NCBI GenBank assembly: GCA_937920345.1
Contig: CALGVA010000040.1
Location: 1 to 9,319 of the forward strand
Length of the DNA: 9,319 bases
Direction of reading: 5' to 3'
DNA from: an uncultured Lachnospiraceae bacterium
Lineage (GTDB): Bacteria > Bacillota > Clostridia > Lachnospirales > Lachnospiraceae
A program made the position numbers and the translations under genes. Below the pieces are notes generated by a model. It was not told where the DNA came from, did no database searches, and saw only the letters and a program-made list of their open reading frames with translations. Shown piece by piece: positions 1-5,273 of the stretch (positions are counted from its first letter, which is position 1; each line of letters starts with the position of its first letter).

Positions 1-55
1 TGCACGGTGGTGTGAGAGGACGGCTAATCAATTAATGGTTAGCCTCCTACTCAAT
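1..55 (+). mobile_element. 3' end of a group II intron (domain V tail and domain VI)
   Basis: The first bases (GCACGGT, 2-8) match the 3' strand of a domain V helix. Bases 14-52 then fold as domain VI: GAG 14-16 pairs with CTC 50-52, GGA 18-20 with TCC 45-47, and GGCTAATCA 22-30 with TGGTTAGCC 36-44 (one G-U pair), closing a 5-nt loop. An unpaired TA at 48-49 places the branch-point adenosine at A49, 7 nt from a 3' end at 55 (ending AT, fitting the AY rule). From memory this layout matches Lactococcus Ll.LtrB, whose 3' end is also branch A plus six nucleotides. The catalytic domains and any reverse transcriptase lie upstream of the window, so whether the intron is complete or mobile cannot be judged. 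Confidence 0.8.
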
Positions 56-99
56 TCTGACAGGAGCTGTAAGGTACTCTTATGTTCTTGCGAGGATTC

Positions 100-128
100 T
101 TGACAAGCTACGTTGGTCCTGTTAAAAT
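100..128 (+). promoter_or_regulatory. Sigma-A promoter of the TetR-hydrolase unit
   Basis: A perfect TTGACA (100-105) is separated by 17 bp from TAAAAT (123-128). A TG at 120-121 gives an extended -10. Transcription should start near 135. The promoter lies 45 bp downstream of the group II intron end, so expression of the regulator does not depend on upstream transcription. It also lies inside the longest possible reading frame for the regulator (start 82), which argues for the downstream start at 181. Confidence 0.8.
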
Positions 129-145
129 GAAACAAGATTCATTTT
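124..145 (+). promoter_or_regulatory. Candidate TetR operator, perfect 8+8 bp dyad
   Basis: AAAATGAA (124-131) is exactly complementary in reverse to TTCATTTT (138-145), with a 6-bp centre. The 22-bp dyad overlaps the -10 box and the predicted start site. That is where a TetR repressor would block its own transcription. Assignment to the adjacent regulator is inferred from position; A/T richness raises the chance of coincidence somewhat. Confidence 0.55.
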
Positions 146-180
146 TAAAGTTCGGAAAACAAATATCACGGGAGGGCGTT

Positions 181-852
181 ATGCCGAAGGTAACGGAGGA
201 ATACATAATAAAAAAGAAAAAAATGATAACGGACGCGGCGTATGAGTTGTGCCTGCAGAAGACAGTCAGCACGGTCACCATGCAGGATATTATCGACCGT
301 ACCGGATTCAGCCAGGGAGGAATCTATCGGTTTTATAAGGATATAGACGATATTTTTGCGGACATGATCCGGCAGATGCGGGAACGGGTGAGCATCAAGG
401 GAAAGATTGATGAGATTCTGGCACAAAAAGACCTCCTGCCGCCTGCGGAAATTACGAACAGACTTTTCGAAATGCTCGCGGAATTTATGAGCAGTGAACT
501 CATGGGAATCGAAAAAATTGACTTCGAGTTTTCCGTGCTTGCCATGAATGCACCGGGGAGAACCCGAAAGATCATGGGGAACCTTGCCGAAGCGGGCAAT
601 ATGGAGTATCTGACCATGCGAACGATGGAGTACTTACAAGAGCAGGTCAGGCGGGGCAGAATCCGCCCGCGGGTAAGCGCGGAGGAACTGCTTGCATTTA
701 TTTCCTCGGCATACGGTGGTATCCAGATGAACTGTATCGTCCATCATTGCTACCGGCATGAGAGGAACCCTCTGGCAGAGTTGTATCAGCCGCAGGTTCA
801 GCTAAAGACGCTGGCGCAGACGGTGAATTATCTGATTGGGGAAGAAGGATGA
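181..852 (+). CDS. TetR/AcrR family transcriptional regulator
   Basis: This 223-residue protein has the TetR plan: an N-terminal DNA-binding domain (about 12-65) followed by a divergent helical ligand-binding and dimerisation domain. The helix-turn-helix spans about residues 31-55 and includes TMQDIIDRTGFSQGGIYRFY, the family's typical recognition-helix region. The start at 181 is chosen because GGAGG (171-175) sits 5 nt upstream, the homologous part begins here, and the in-frame ATG at 82 would precede the promoter at 100-128. The length is normal for the family. The hydrolase gene begins 15 nt after the stop, so the two are probably cotranscribed. A perfect dyad over its promoter suggests autorepression. 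The inducing ligand cannot be told from sequence; an efflux or detoxification role is common in the family, but nothing here proves it. Confidence 0.9.
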   Translation: MPKVTEEYIIKKKKMITDAAYELCLQKTVSTVTMQDIIDRTGFSQGGIYRFYKDIDDIFADMIRQMRERVSIKGKIDEILAQKDLLPPAEITNRLFEMLAEFMSSELMGIEKIDFEFSVLAMNAPGRTRKIMGNLAEAGNMEYLTMRTMEYLQEQVRRGRIRPRVSAEELLAFISSAYGGIQMNCIVHHCYRHERNPLAELYQPQVQLKTLAQTVNYLIGEEG

Positions 853-867
853 CGAGGAGGAAGGAGA

Positions 868-1827
868 ATGAAAGAGAATATGAAAAAAGACAGAACATAC
901 ACGGAAGAATACGTATCTATTGCAGGCATCGACCATTACCTCCTGCACTACCGGTCAAAACCGGAAGATCCGGTCATACTGTTTATCCATGGCGGGCCGG
1001 GACAGACGGAGAGCTTCTTTGCTTTTATTGTGGAAGAGTATGCGGCGCGCAATTATAATATTGTCTATTATGACCAGCGCGGAGCGGGCAAAACATGGCT
1101 GAAAAACAAGAAAAGCAAGCCCGATACGGAAATTCTGAAAAACGATCTGCTGGAAATGGTGCTATATGTGAAGAAAACATACAATAAAGAAAAAATTGCC
1201 ATTCTGGGACATTCCTGGGGAAGCGTTCTCGGCAGCATGTTTGCGTTGGAACACCCGGAGCATACCTCGTGTTACATCGGCTGCGGGCAGGTCATCAACA
1301 TTATGGAAAATGAGCGGACGGGTTATGCCATCCTGAAAAGTACGGTTGAAAAGAGCGGTAACCGCAAAGACATCAGGAAACTGGAGAAGATCGGAGAGTA
1401 TCCGACGGATTATTTCGACATGAATGTATATCGGAAGATGGGGCAGATCAGGAGTCTGCAGGGGAAATACGGACTGGCGCAGGATTTTGGAAAGACGGTT
1501 ATTGATCTGTGGCGCCGTTCACCGGTTATGGGGATAAAGGATCTGCTTCCTTTCATGACAAGTATCATGACCAATATGCAGGTAATGAGTGAACTGCTGT
1601 TTTTTGATCTGCGGGAAAAAGGAGACTGCTATCAGGTTCCGGTCTACTATGTGCTCGGGGAGAAAGACTGCCAGACACCGGTTGAGATCAGTAAGAAATA
1701 CTTCGAGGAACTGCAGGCGCCGGATAAGAAACTGTACCTGATTCCGGATGCCGGACATGCGCCGATGATCGACAATGTGGAGGCGTATCGGAAGGCCGTG
1801 GGGGAGATTGCAGTGAAGATGGGATGA
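868..1827 (+). CDS. Alpha/beta hydrolase, proline iminopeptidase-like
   Basis: This 319-residue cytoplasmic protein (no signal peptide) has the serine-hydrolase alpha/beta fold. Visible landmarks are the oxyanion-hole motif HGGPG (41-45), DQRGAG (69-74) and the nucleophile elbow GHSWGS (114-119) with Ser116. The likely acid is Asp267 in GEKDCQTP and the likely base is His297 in DAGHAP. HGGPG plus DQRGAG and GHSWGS is the combination seen in prolyl aminopeptidase relatives (family S33), which release N-terminal proline from peptides, but many relatives hydrolyse other amides or esters. A helical cap of about 100 residues (140-245) lies between strand 6 and the acid, as in that family. Start: GAGGAGG (854-860) lies 7 nt before ATG 868. 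It follows the TetR gene by 15 nt and is probably in its transcript. Its stop overlaps an ATG (1824) in the frame of the next gene, but that gene has a better start further on. Confidence 0.87.
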   Translation: MKENMKKDRTYTEEYVSIAGIDHYLLHYRSKPEDPVILFIHGGPGQTESFFAFIVEEYAARNYNIVYYDQRGAGKTWLKNKKSKPDTEILKNDLLEMVLYVKKTYNKEKIAILGHSWGSVLGSMFALEHPEHTSCYIGCGQVINIMENERTGYAILKSTVEKSGNRKDIRKLEKIGEYPTDYFDMNVYRKMGQIRSLQGKYGLAQDFGKTVIDLWRRSPVMGIKDLLPFMTSIMTNMQVMSELLFFDLREKGDCYQVPVYYVLGEKDCQTPVEISKKYFEELQAPDKKLYLIPDAGHAPMIDNVEAYRKAVGEIAVKMG

Positions 1828-1838
1828 CAAAAGAATGC

Positions 1839-1866
1839 TTTGTGTCTGCGTATTGCTTGACACAAA
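1839..1866 (+). promoter_or_regulatory. Inverted repeat over the GNAT promoter, candidate operator
   Basis: TTTGTGTC (1839-1846) and GACACAAA (1859-1866) form a perfect 8-bp inverted repeat with a 12-bp spacer. The right arm overlaps the TTGACA -35 box at 1857-1862. No T-run follows, so it does not look like a terminator for the hydrolase. It could bind a dimeric repressor. Its sequence differs from the dyad at 124-145, so the same TetR protein is not clearly implied. Confidence 0.4.
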
Positions 1867-1884
1867 CTTGTTCATGCGTAGAAA
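1857..1884 (+). promoter_or_regulatory. Probable promoter of the acetyltransferase gene
   Basis: A perfect TTGACA (1857-1862) is followed after 16 bp by TAGAAA (1879-1884), a weak -10 matching four of six consensus positions. The predicted start near 1891 would leave a leader of about 17 nt carrying the Shine-Dalgarno site. The weak -10 fits a promoter that needs activation, or the gene may simply be read through from the hydrolase. Confidence 0.45.
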
Positions 1885-1907
1885 GCAGCGCTGAAATGGA
1901 GGAAATC

Positions 1908-2402
1908 ATGAAAATTAGAAAAGCACAGATCAGTGATGCGGGGGCGGTAGGTTTCGTTCATGCAGCAGCATGGAAACAGACTTATGCCAATGTTTTTCCG
2001 ATGGAATATCTACAGGCGGACACATCGGAGAAAAGAAAGCAGGAGTTTTTAGATTCATGTAAGAATCAGAATATTTTCTATTATTTGATCGAGGAAGCCG
2101 GTCTGGCTGTCGGGGTTCTTAAGGTCATGAAGCAGACGGAAGGCTATGAAATATTAAGCCTGTATATACTTGAGGAATATCGAAATAACGGAATCGGTAA
2201 GCAGGCGATTCTGTATTTGAGCGGGCAGTTCGGCGCAGAGACCATGCAGTTATGGGTATTAGAAGATAATAAAAGAGCCAGGTGTTTTTATGAAAAAAAT
2301 GGTTTTAGAAGCACAGGAAATACAAGAATAATTGAACGGGGAAAGCCGTATGTGCAGGTGCAATATACCAAAGAGGCGGGTCGTTTCCTTTCGGAAGGCT
2401 AA
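1908..2402 (+). CDS. GNAT family N-acetyltransferase
   Basis: This 164-residue cytoplasmic enzyme belongs to the Gcn5-related acetyltransferases, which move acetyl from acetyl-CoA to an amine. The beta-strand LSLYILEEY (about 83-91) leads into the pyrophosphate-binding loop R92-NNGIG-K98, the family's R/Q-x-x-G-x-G signature (motif A). The C-terminal NKRARCFYEKNGF (121-133) is the usual motif B region. The N-terminal IRKAQISDAGAV is also typical. Start: GGAGG (1898-1902) lies 5 nt before ATG 1908 and the domain begins at MKIRKA; the in-frame ATG at 1824 would add 28 residues unlike the family and has no good ribosome site. It has a probable promoter of its own. The substrate is unknown; relatives include protein, polyamine and antibiotic acetylating enzymes. 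Confidence 0.88.
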   Translation: MKIRKAQISDAGAVGFVHAAAWKQTYANVFPMEYLQADTSEKRKQEFLDSCKNQNIFYYLIEEAGLAVGVLKVMKQTEGYEILSLYILEEYRNNGIGKQAILYLSGQFGAETMQLWVLEDNKRARCFYEKNGFRSTGNTRIIERGKPYVQVQYTKEAGRFLSEG

Positions 2403-2408
2403 AATAAC

Positions 2409-2442
2409 GGAAAGGCGGATCAATTCTTGACACGCCGTTTCC
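2409..2442 (+). promoter_or_regulatory. Imperfect inverted repeat across the ABC operon -35 box
   Basis: GGAAA-GGCG (2409-2417) pairs with CGCC-G-TTTCC (2433-2442), nine base pairs with one bulged G, around a 15-bp centre that contains TTGACA. It may be an operator for the ABC operon or a weak hairpin at the end of the acetyltransferase message. There is no T-run after it, so terminator function is unlikely. Confidence 0.3.
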
Positions 2443-2456
2443 CGCAGCGATATAAT
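2427..2456 (+). promoter_or_regulatory. Consensus sigma-A promoter of the ABC operon
   Basis: Perfect TTGACA (2427-2432) and perfect TATAAT (2451-2456) are 18 bp apart. The start site should be near 2463, giving a leader of about 135 nt before the ATPase start at 2598. Such a strong promoter with such a long leader usually means that expression is restrained elsewhere, by the overlapping dyad or the leader structure. Confidence 0.75.
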
Positions 2457-2497
2457 AAAACTCCACCCGTTTTGACCGTCGGGTGGAGCTTGTAAAG
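2457..2497 (-). terminator. Stable hairpin; intrinsic terminator if read on the minus strand
   Basis: CTCCACCCG (2461-2469) and CGGGTGGAG (2480-2488) form a perfect 9-bp stem with a 10-nt loop. On the minus strand it is followed directly by TTTTATTATA, a typical intrinsic terminator tail. On the plus strand there is no T-run, and the hairpin sits at the very 5' end of the predicted ABC mRNA, where it could protect the transcript. No minus-strand gene to its right would need terminating, so the role is uncertain. Confidence 0.45.
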
Positions 2498-2597
2498 TGA
2501 ATAAGGTATTCTCCGGCTGTTACCGGAGAGACAGGACCTACTTGGCAAGACATTTATAACTGTGCATGCAGAAATATTACTACCAGGAGGAAGCTAT
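2461..2597 (+). promoter_or_regulatory. Structured 5' leader of the ABC operon
   Basis: The leader contains two perfect hairpins: 2461-2488 (9-bp stem, 10-nt loop) and 2510-2529 (TCTCCGG with CCGGAGA, 7-bp stem, 6-nt loop). The rest (2530-2584) shows no clear fold and leads to the AGGAGG of the ATPase. I do not recognise a known riboswitch or T-box; the AGGGTGG-type T-box core is absent. A 20-codon reading frame runs through the second hairpin. Confidence 0.4.
2497..2559 (+). CDS. Possible leader peptide ORF (20 codons)
   Basis: A GTG at 2497 opens a 20-codon frame ending in TAA at 2557-2559 and encoding MNKVFSGCYRRDRTYLARHL. A GGTGGAG (2482-2488) lies 8 nt upstream, inside the 3' arm of the first leader hairpin. 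The frame runs through the whole second hairpin. Translation could therefore change the leader fold, as in peptide-controlled attenuation. The peptide is basic and Arg-rich. Such short frames also occur by chance, and the only support is the site and position. Confidence 0.2.
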   Translation: MNKVFSGCYRRDRTYLARHL

Positions 2598-3512
2598 ATG
2601 ATTACGATGGAGCATATATGTAAATCGTACAGAGTAGCAAAAAGAAACGCAGGTATGAAAGAAGCCTGCAAAGCGCTGTTCCGGCGGGAGATGGAAGTCA
2701 TTCAGGCGTTGTCTGACGTCAGTTTTACCATTCAGGACGGAGAGATGGTAGGGTACATCGGACCCAACGGAGCAGGTAAAAGTTCTACGATCAAAATCCT
2801 AAGCGGTATCCTAACCCCTGAGAGCGGAAGCTGCCTTGTGGACGGGCGTATCCCATGGAAGAACCGGACGGAGCATGTGCGGCAGATCGGCGTGGTGTTC
2901 GGCCAGCGTTCACAGCTGTGGTGGGATGTCCCCGTGATTGATTCCTTTGAACTTTTAAAAGACATCTATGCGATTTCCCCGAATGTATATCAGAATAATC
3001 TGGAAGAACTGACAGAGCTGCTGCACTTGCAGGAGCTTCTTAAGATGCCGGTGCGGCAGTTGTCTCTTGGACAGAGGATGCGTTGTGAGATAGCGGCATC
3101 TTTATTGCATTCCCCGAATATATTGTTTCTCGATGAACCGACCATCGGTCTGGACGCGGTATCGAAACTGGCGGTGCGTGAGTTCGTTATGCGGTTGAAC
3201 CGGAATCATAAGACGACAGTGATCCTGACGACCCATGATATGCAGGACATTGAGGCGCTGACAAACCGCATCATTTTGATCGGAAAAGGGCGGGTGCTCA
3301 TGGACGGCACGCTGGAGGACATGCGGCGGCTGGCGGTACAACATGACCAGACAATGGAGAAACCGCAGGCAGATACAGGGCTGGGCTTACAAAAGACAGA
3401 GAAGGTTGACTGTATCGAGAAGAGTCCTGTATGCAAAGAAATGGTGGAACAAAGTACAGACAGTCTCGAACGTATCGTTGCCGGCCTGTATCAGAAGCTG
3501 GATATTGTGTAG
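2598..3512 (+). CDS. ABC transporter ATP-binding protein (COG4586 type)
   Basis: This 304-residue nucleotide-binding subunit should power the two permeases encoded next. All ATPase motifs are present: Walker A GPNGAGKS (55-62, Lys61), a Q-loop in the segment FGQRSQLWWDVP (101-112), signature LSLGQ (155-159), Walker B ILFLDEP with Asp179 and Glu180, and the switch His213 in TTHD. The GQRSQLWWD segment is characteristic of the COG4586 group of uncharacterised exporters, which pair with two ABC-2 permeases. The 45 C-terminal residues after about 258 are polar and variable, beyond the usual ATPase core. Start: AGGAGG (2585-2590) is 7 nt before ATG 2598; the in-frame ATG at 2562 lacks a site and would add 12 unrelated residues. 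The substrate is unknown. First gene of a probable five-gene operon, with the next start 9 nt after its stop. Confidence 0.93.
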   Translation: MITMEHICKSYRVAKRNAGMKEACKALFRREMEVIQALSDVSFTIQDGEMVGYIGPNGAGKSSTIKILSGILTPESGSCLVDGRIPWKNRTEHVRQIGVVFGQRSQLWWDVPVIDSFELLKDIYAISPNVYQNNLEELTELLHLQELLKMPVRQLSLGQRMRCEIAASLLHSPNILFLDEPTIGLDAVSKLAVREFVMRLNRNHKTTVILTTHDMQDIEALTNRIILIGKGRVLMDGTLEDMRRLAVQHDQTMEKPQADTGLGLQKTEKVDCIEKSPVCKEMVEQSTDSLERIVAGLYQKLDIV

Positions 3513-3521
3513 GGGGACGGG

Positions 3522-4334
3522 ATGACAAAATATAAAACTTATTTTTCTTTTTTTCGTATTCGGTTCAATATGGGACTGCAGTATCGCGCTGCCGCGGTCA
3601 GCGGTGCGGCGACACAGCTTCTGTGGGGGCTTATGGAATGTCTGGCGTTTATGGCGTTTCAGAAGTCTGCCCCGGAGGCTTATCCCATGGCGATGTCTGC
3701 GACGGTTTCCTACATATGGCTTCGAGAGGCGTTTTTCTCCGCATTCACGACATGGAATGCAGACAGTGATATTTTTGAAAGCATTGTAAATGGCGGAATC
3801 GCATATGAACTGTGCCGGCCGGTTTCCATTTACCATATGTGGTTTGCGAAGACAACCGCGGGCAGGGCTGCCGGCGCGGGACTGCGCTGCGTTCCTTTAC
3901 TGGTGATCGCGGCCATACTTCCGAAACCTTTCCGGCTGTCGATGCCGGCGGGTCCGCAACATTTTCTGCTGTTTGTGATAACGCTGTTTCTGGGGCTTGG
4001 CGTGACGGTGGCGTTTTGCATGTTCACGTATATTCTGGCATTTTTTACTATATCACCCCAGGGGCTCAGGGTGTTGTTTACTTCTATGGTTGAATTTTTA
4101 TCCGGCGCGATCATTCCGCTGCCGTTTATGCCGGCCGGCGTCAGACGGGTTCTGGAAATGCTGCCGTTTGCGGGTATGTTTAATGTACCGCTCCTGATTT
4201 ATAGCGGTGAACTGTCGGGGGCGGAGATGCTGTCGGGCATTGGACGGCAATGCTTCTGGCTGGTTACGCTGGTGATTTCGGGGCGGGTTTTGTGTAAGGC
4301 GGCGGGGCGGAAGATCGTAGTACAGGGCGGATGA
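3522..4334 (+). CDS. ABC-2 type permease subunit (COG4587 type)
   Basis: This 270-residue integral membrane protein has about six hydrophobic segments, clearest near 28-47, 121-134, 147-176, 185-203, 214-228 and 243-257, and a short cytoplasmic N-terminus. The cytoplasmic loop with DSDIFESIVNGG and YELCRPVSIYHMWF (about 81-108) matches the conserved loop of the ABC-2 permeases that partner COG4586 ATPases, where a G-x-x-x-Y-x-L-x-R-P pattern recurs and probably contacts the ATPase. It should pair with the next permease to form a heterodimeric channel. A G-rich stretch at 3512-3520 serves as ribosome site for ATG 3522. The ATG at 4331 overlaps its stop codon and opens a short frame (see 4331-4432). 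Confidence 0.88.
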   Translation: MTKYKTYFSFFRIRFNMGLQYRAAAVSGAATQLLWGLMECLAFMAFQKSAPEAYPMAMSATVSYIWLREAFFSAFTTWNADSDIFESIVNGGIAYELCRPVSIYHMWFAKTTAGRAAGAGLRCVPLLVIAAILPKPFRLSMPAGPQHFLLFVITLFLGLGVTVAFCMFTYILAFFTISPQGLRVLFTSMVEFLSGAIIPLPFMPAGVRRVLEMLPFAGMFNVPLLIYSGELSGAEMLSGIGRQCFWLVTLVISGRVLCKAAGRKIVVQGG

Positions 4335-4432
4335 AGGTTATCTGGCGCCGGCTGAAGCGGGCGCAGGTCATTACGGCAGAATGCTCTGACATCCAGGGCA
4401 GAAAGACAGGAAGGTGCGGAAGTGAAAACTGA
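4331..4432 (+). CDS. Possible 33-codon ORF bridging the two permease genes
   Basis: The permease stop overlaps an ATG (ATGA, 4331-4334) that opens a 33-codon frame ending at TGA 4430-4432, 8 nt inside the next permease gene. The peptide begins MKVIWRRLKRAQ, a basic amphipathic stretch, and then turns polar. It fills an 87-nt gap that is long for this tightly packed operon. It could carry terminating ribosomes to the GTG start of the second permease by coupling, or encode a small protein. No homology is known to me and chance is a real alternative. Confidence 0.25.
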   Translation: MKVIWRRLKRAQVITAECSDIQGRKTGRCGSEN

Positions 4433-5252
4433 ATGGAAAATGATGCGCATGAAAAACAAGAGTATTAAGAACGGCATAGGGCTGTATTTCCATTATATAT
4501 CTATCGTACTGCGCGGTACGATGCAGTATAAAGCGTCTTTTTTTCTGCTGGTGGCCGGGCGGTTTCTCCTGTCATTTAATGGAATACTGGGCGTGTACTT
4601 TATGCTGTCGCGGTTTGGGCATGTGAGAGGATATACGCTTGGAGAAGTGCTGCTGTGTTATTCCATTATACAGATGGATTTCGCACTTGCGGAGTGTATC
4701 GGCGGCGGGTTTGCGGCGTTTGCGAGCATAGTGAGACAGGGGGAGTTCGACCGGATTCTGCTCAGACCCCACAGCGTGATCCTGCAGGTGCTGGGAAGTC
4801 AGTTCCGGATTGACAGGATCGGTCTGGTCCTTCAGGCTGTGATTATGTTCGGGTACGGAATAGCGGTGAGTTCCATTGTATGGACGTGGATGAGAGTGGT
4901 GACGGTTATTTTCATGCTGATTGGGGGAACGCTGCTTTTTATCAGCTTCTTTGTATTGCAGGCGGCATTTACATTTTTTACGCTGGAAGGAATTGAAGTG
5001 TTTAATGTTCTGACATACGGCGCGAAGGAGCACGGGAAATATCCGATTGATATTTATGGAAAGAAAATGATGAGGTTTTGCACTTATGTGATTCCATATA
5101 CATTGATACAGTATTATCCGCTGCAGTACTTGCTGGGGCGCAGCGACCGGTGGTACTATGGAATATATCCGCTGTGTGCGCTGTACTTTTTGGCCATTTG
5201 CTATGCGCTGTGGCGGTTTGGAATGCGACACTATCAGTCGGCGGGATCTTGA
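4422..5252 (+). CDS. ABC-2 type permease subunit (COG3694 type)
   Basis: This 276-residue integral membrane protein is the second permease of the exporter, with about six hydrophobic segments near 22-31 with 39-60, 75-102, 134-153, 156-187 and 246-264. Two conserved stretches of the family are visible: the cytoplasmic loop VRQGEFDRILLRPHSVILQV (104-123), equivalent to the RP-containing loop of its partner, and YPIDIYGKKMMRF leading to VIPYTLIQYYPLQYLL (207-238) near the C-terminus. The start is GTG 4422, with GGAAGG (4408-4413) 8 nt upstream; ATG codons at 4440, 4443 and 4449 lack such a site, although they would remove only 6-9 polar residues. It is preceded by an 87-nt gap with a possible bridging ORF. 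The lipoprotein gene begins 21 nt after its stop. Confidence 0.88.
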   Translation: MKTEWKMMRMKNKSIKNGIGLYFHYISIVLRGTMQYKASFFLLVAGRFLLSFNGILGVYFMLSRFGHVRGYTLGEVLLCYSIIQMDFALAECIGGGFAAFASIVRQGEFDRILLRPHSVILQVLGSQFRIDRIGLVLQAVIMFGYGIAVSSIVWTWMRVVTVIFMLIGGTLLFISFFVLQAAFTFFTLEGIEVFNVLTYGAKEHGKYPIDIYGKKMMRFCTYVIPYTLIQYYPLQYLLGRSDRWYYGIYPLCALYFLAICYALWRFGMRHYQSAGS

Positions 5253-5273
5253 CGGCCAACGGGGGGATGTGCA

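Noticed and set aside
99..107. CTTGACAAG palindrome at the -35 box as operator
   Set aside because: Too short (4-bp arms) and explained by the -35 consensus itself; the 124-145 dyad is the better candidate.
82..180. Longer N-terminus for the TetR regulator, starting at ATG 82
   Set aside because: The promoter at 100-128 lies inside this extension, there is no family similarity before residue MPKV, and the ATG at 181 has a strong ribosome site.
1824..1907. Upstream start of the acetyltransferase overlapping the hydrolase stop (ATGA)
   Set aside because: It has no good ribosome site, the 28 extra residues are unlike the family, and a candidate promoter and dyad lie within this stretch.
2305..2553. 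Minus-strand 82-codon frame across the ABC promoter region
   Set aside because: It overlaps the acetyltransferase end, the promoter and both hairpins, has no ribosome site or promoter and shows no recognisable domain.
3387..3836. 149-codon minus-strand frame across the ATPase-permease junction
   Set aside because: It covers the junction of two well-supported plus-strand genes and has no recognisable features.
4572..5231. 219-codon minus-strand frame opposite the second permease
   Set aside because: Long, but its composition (rich in His, Gln, Arg and Ser) is that of an antisense shadow, and the plus strand encodes a clear membrane protein.
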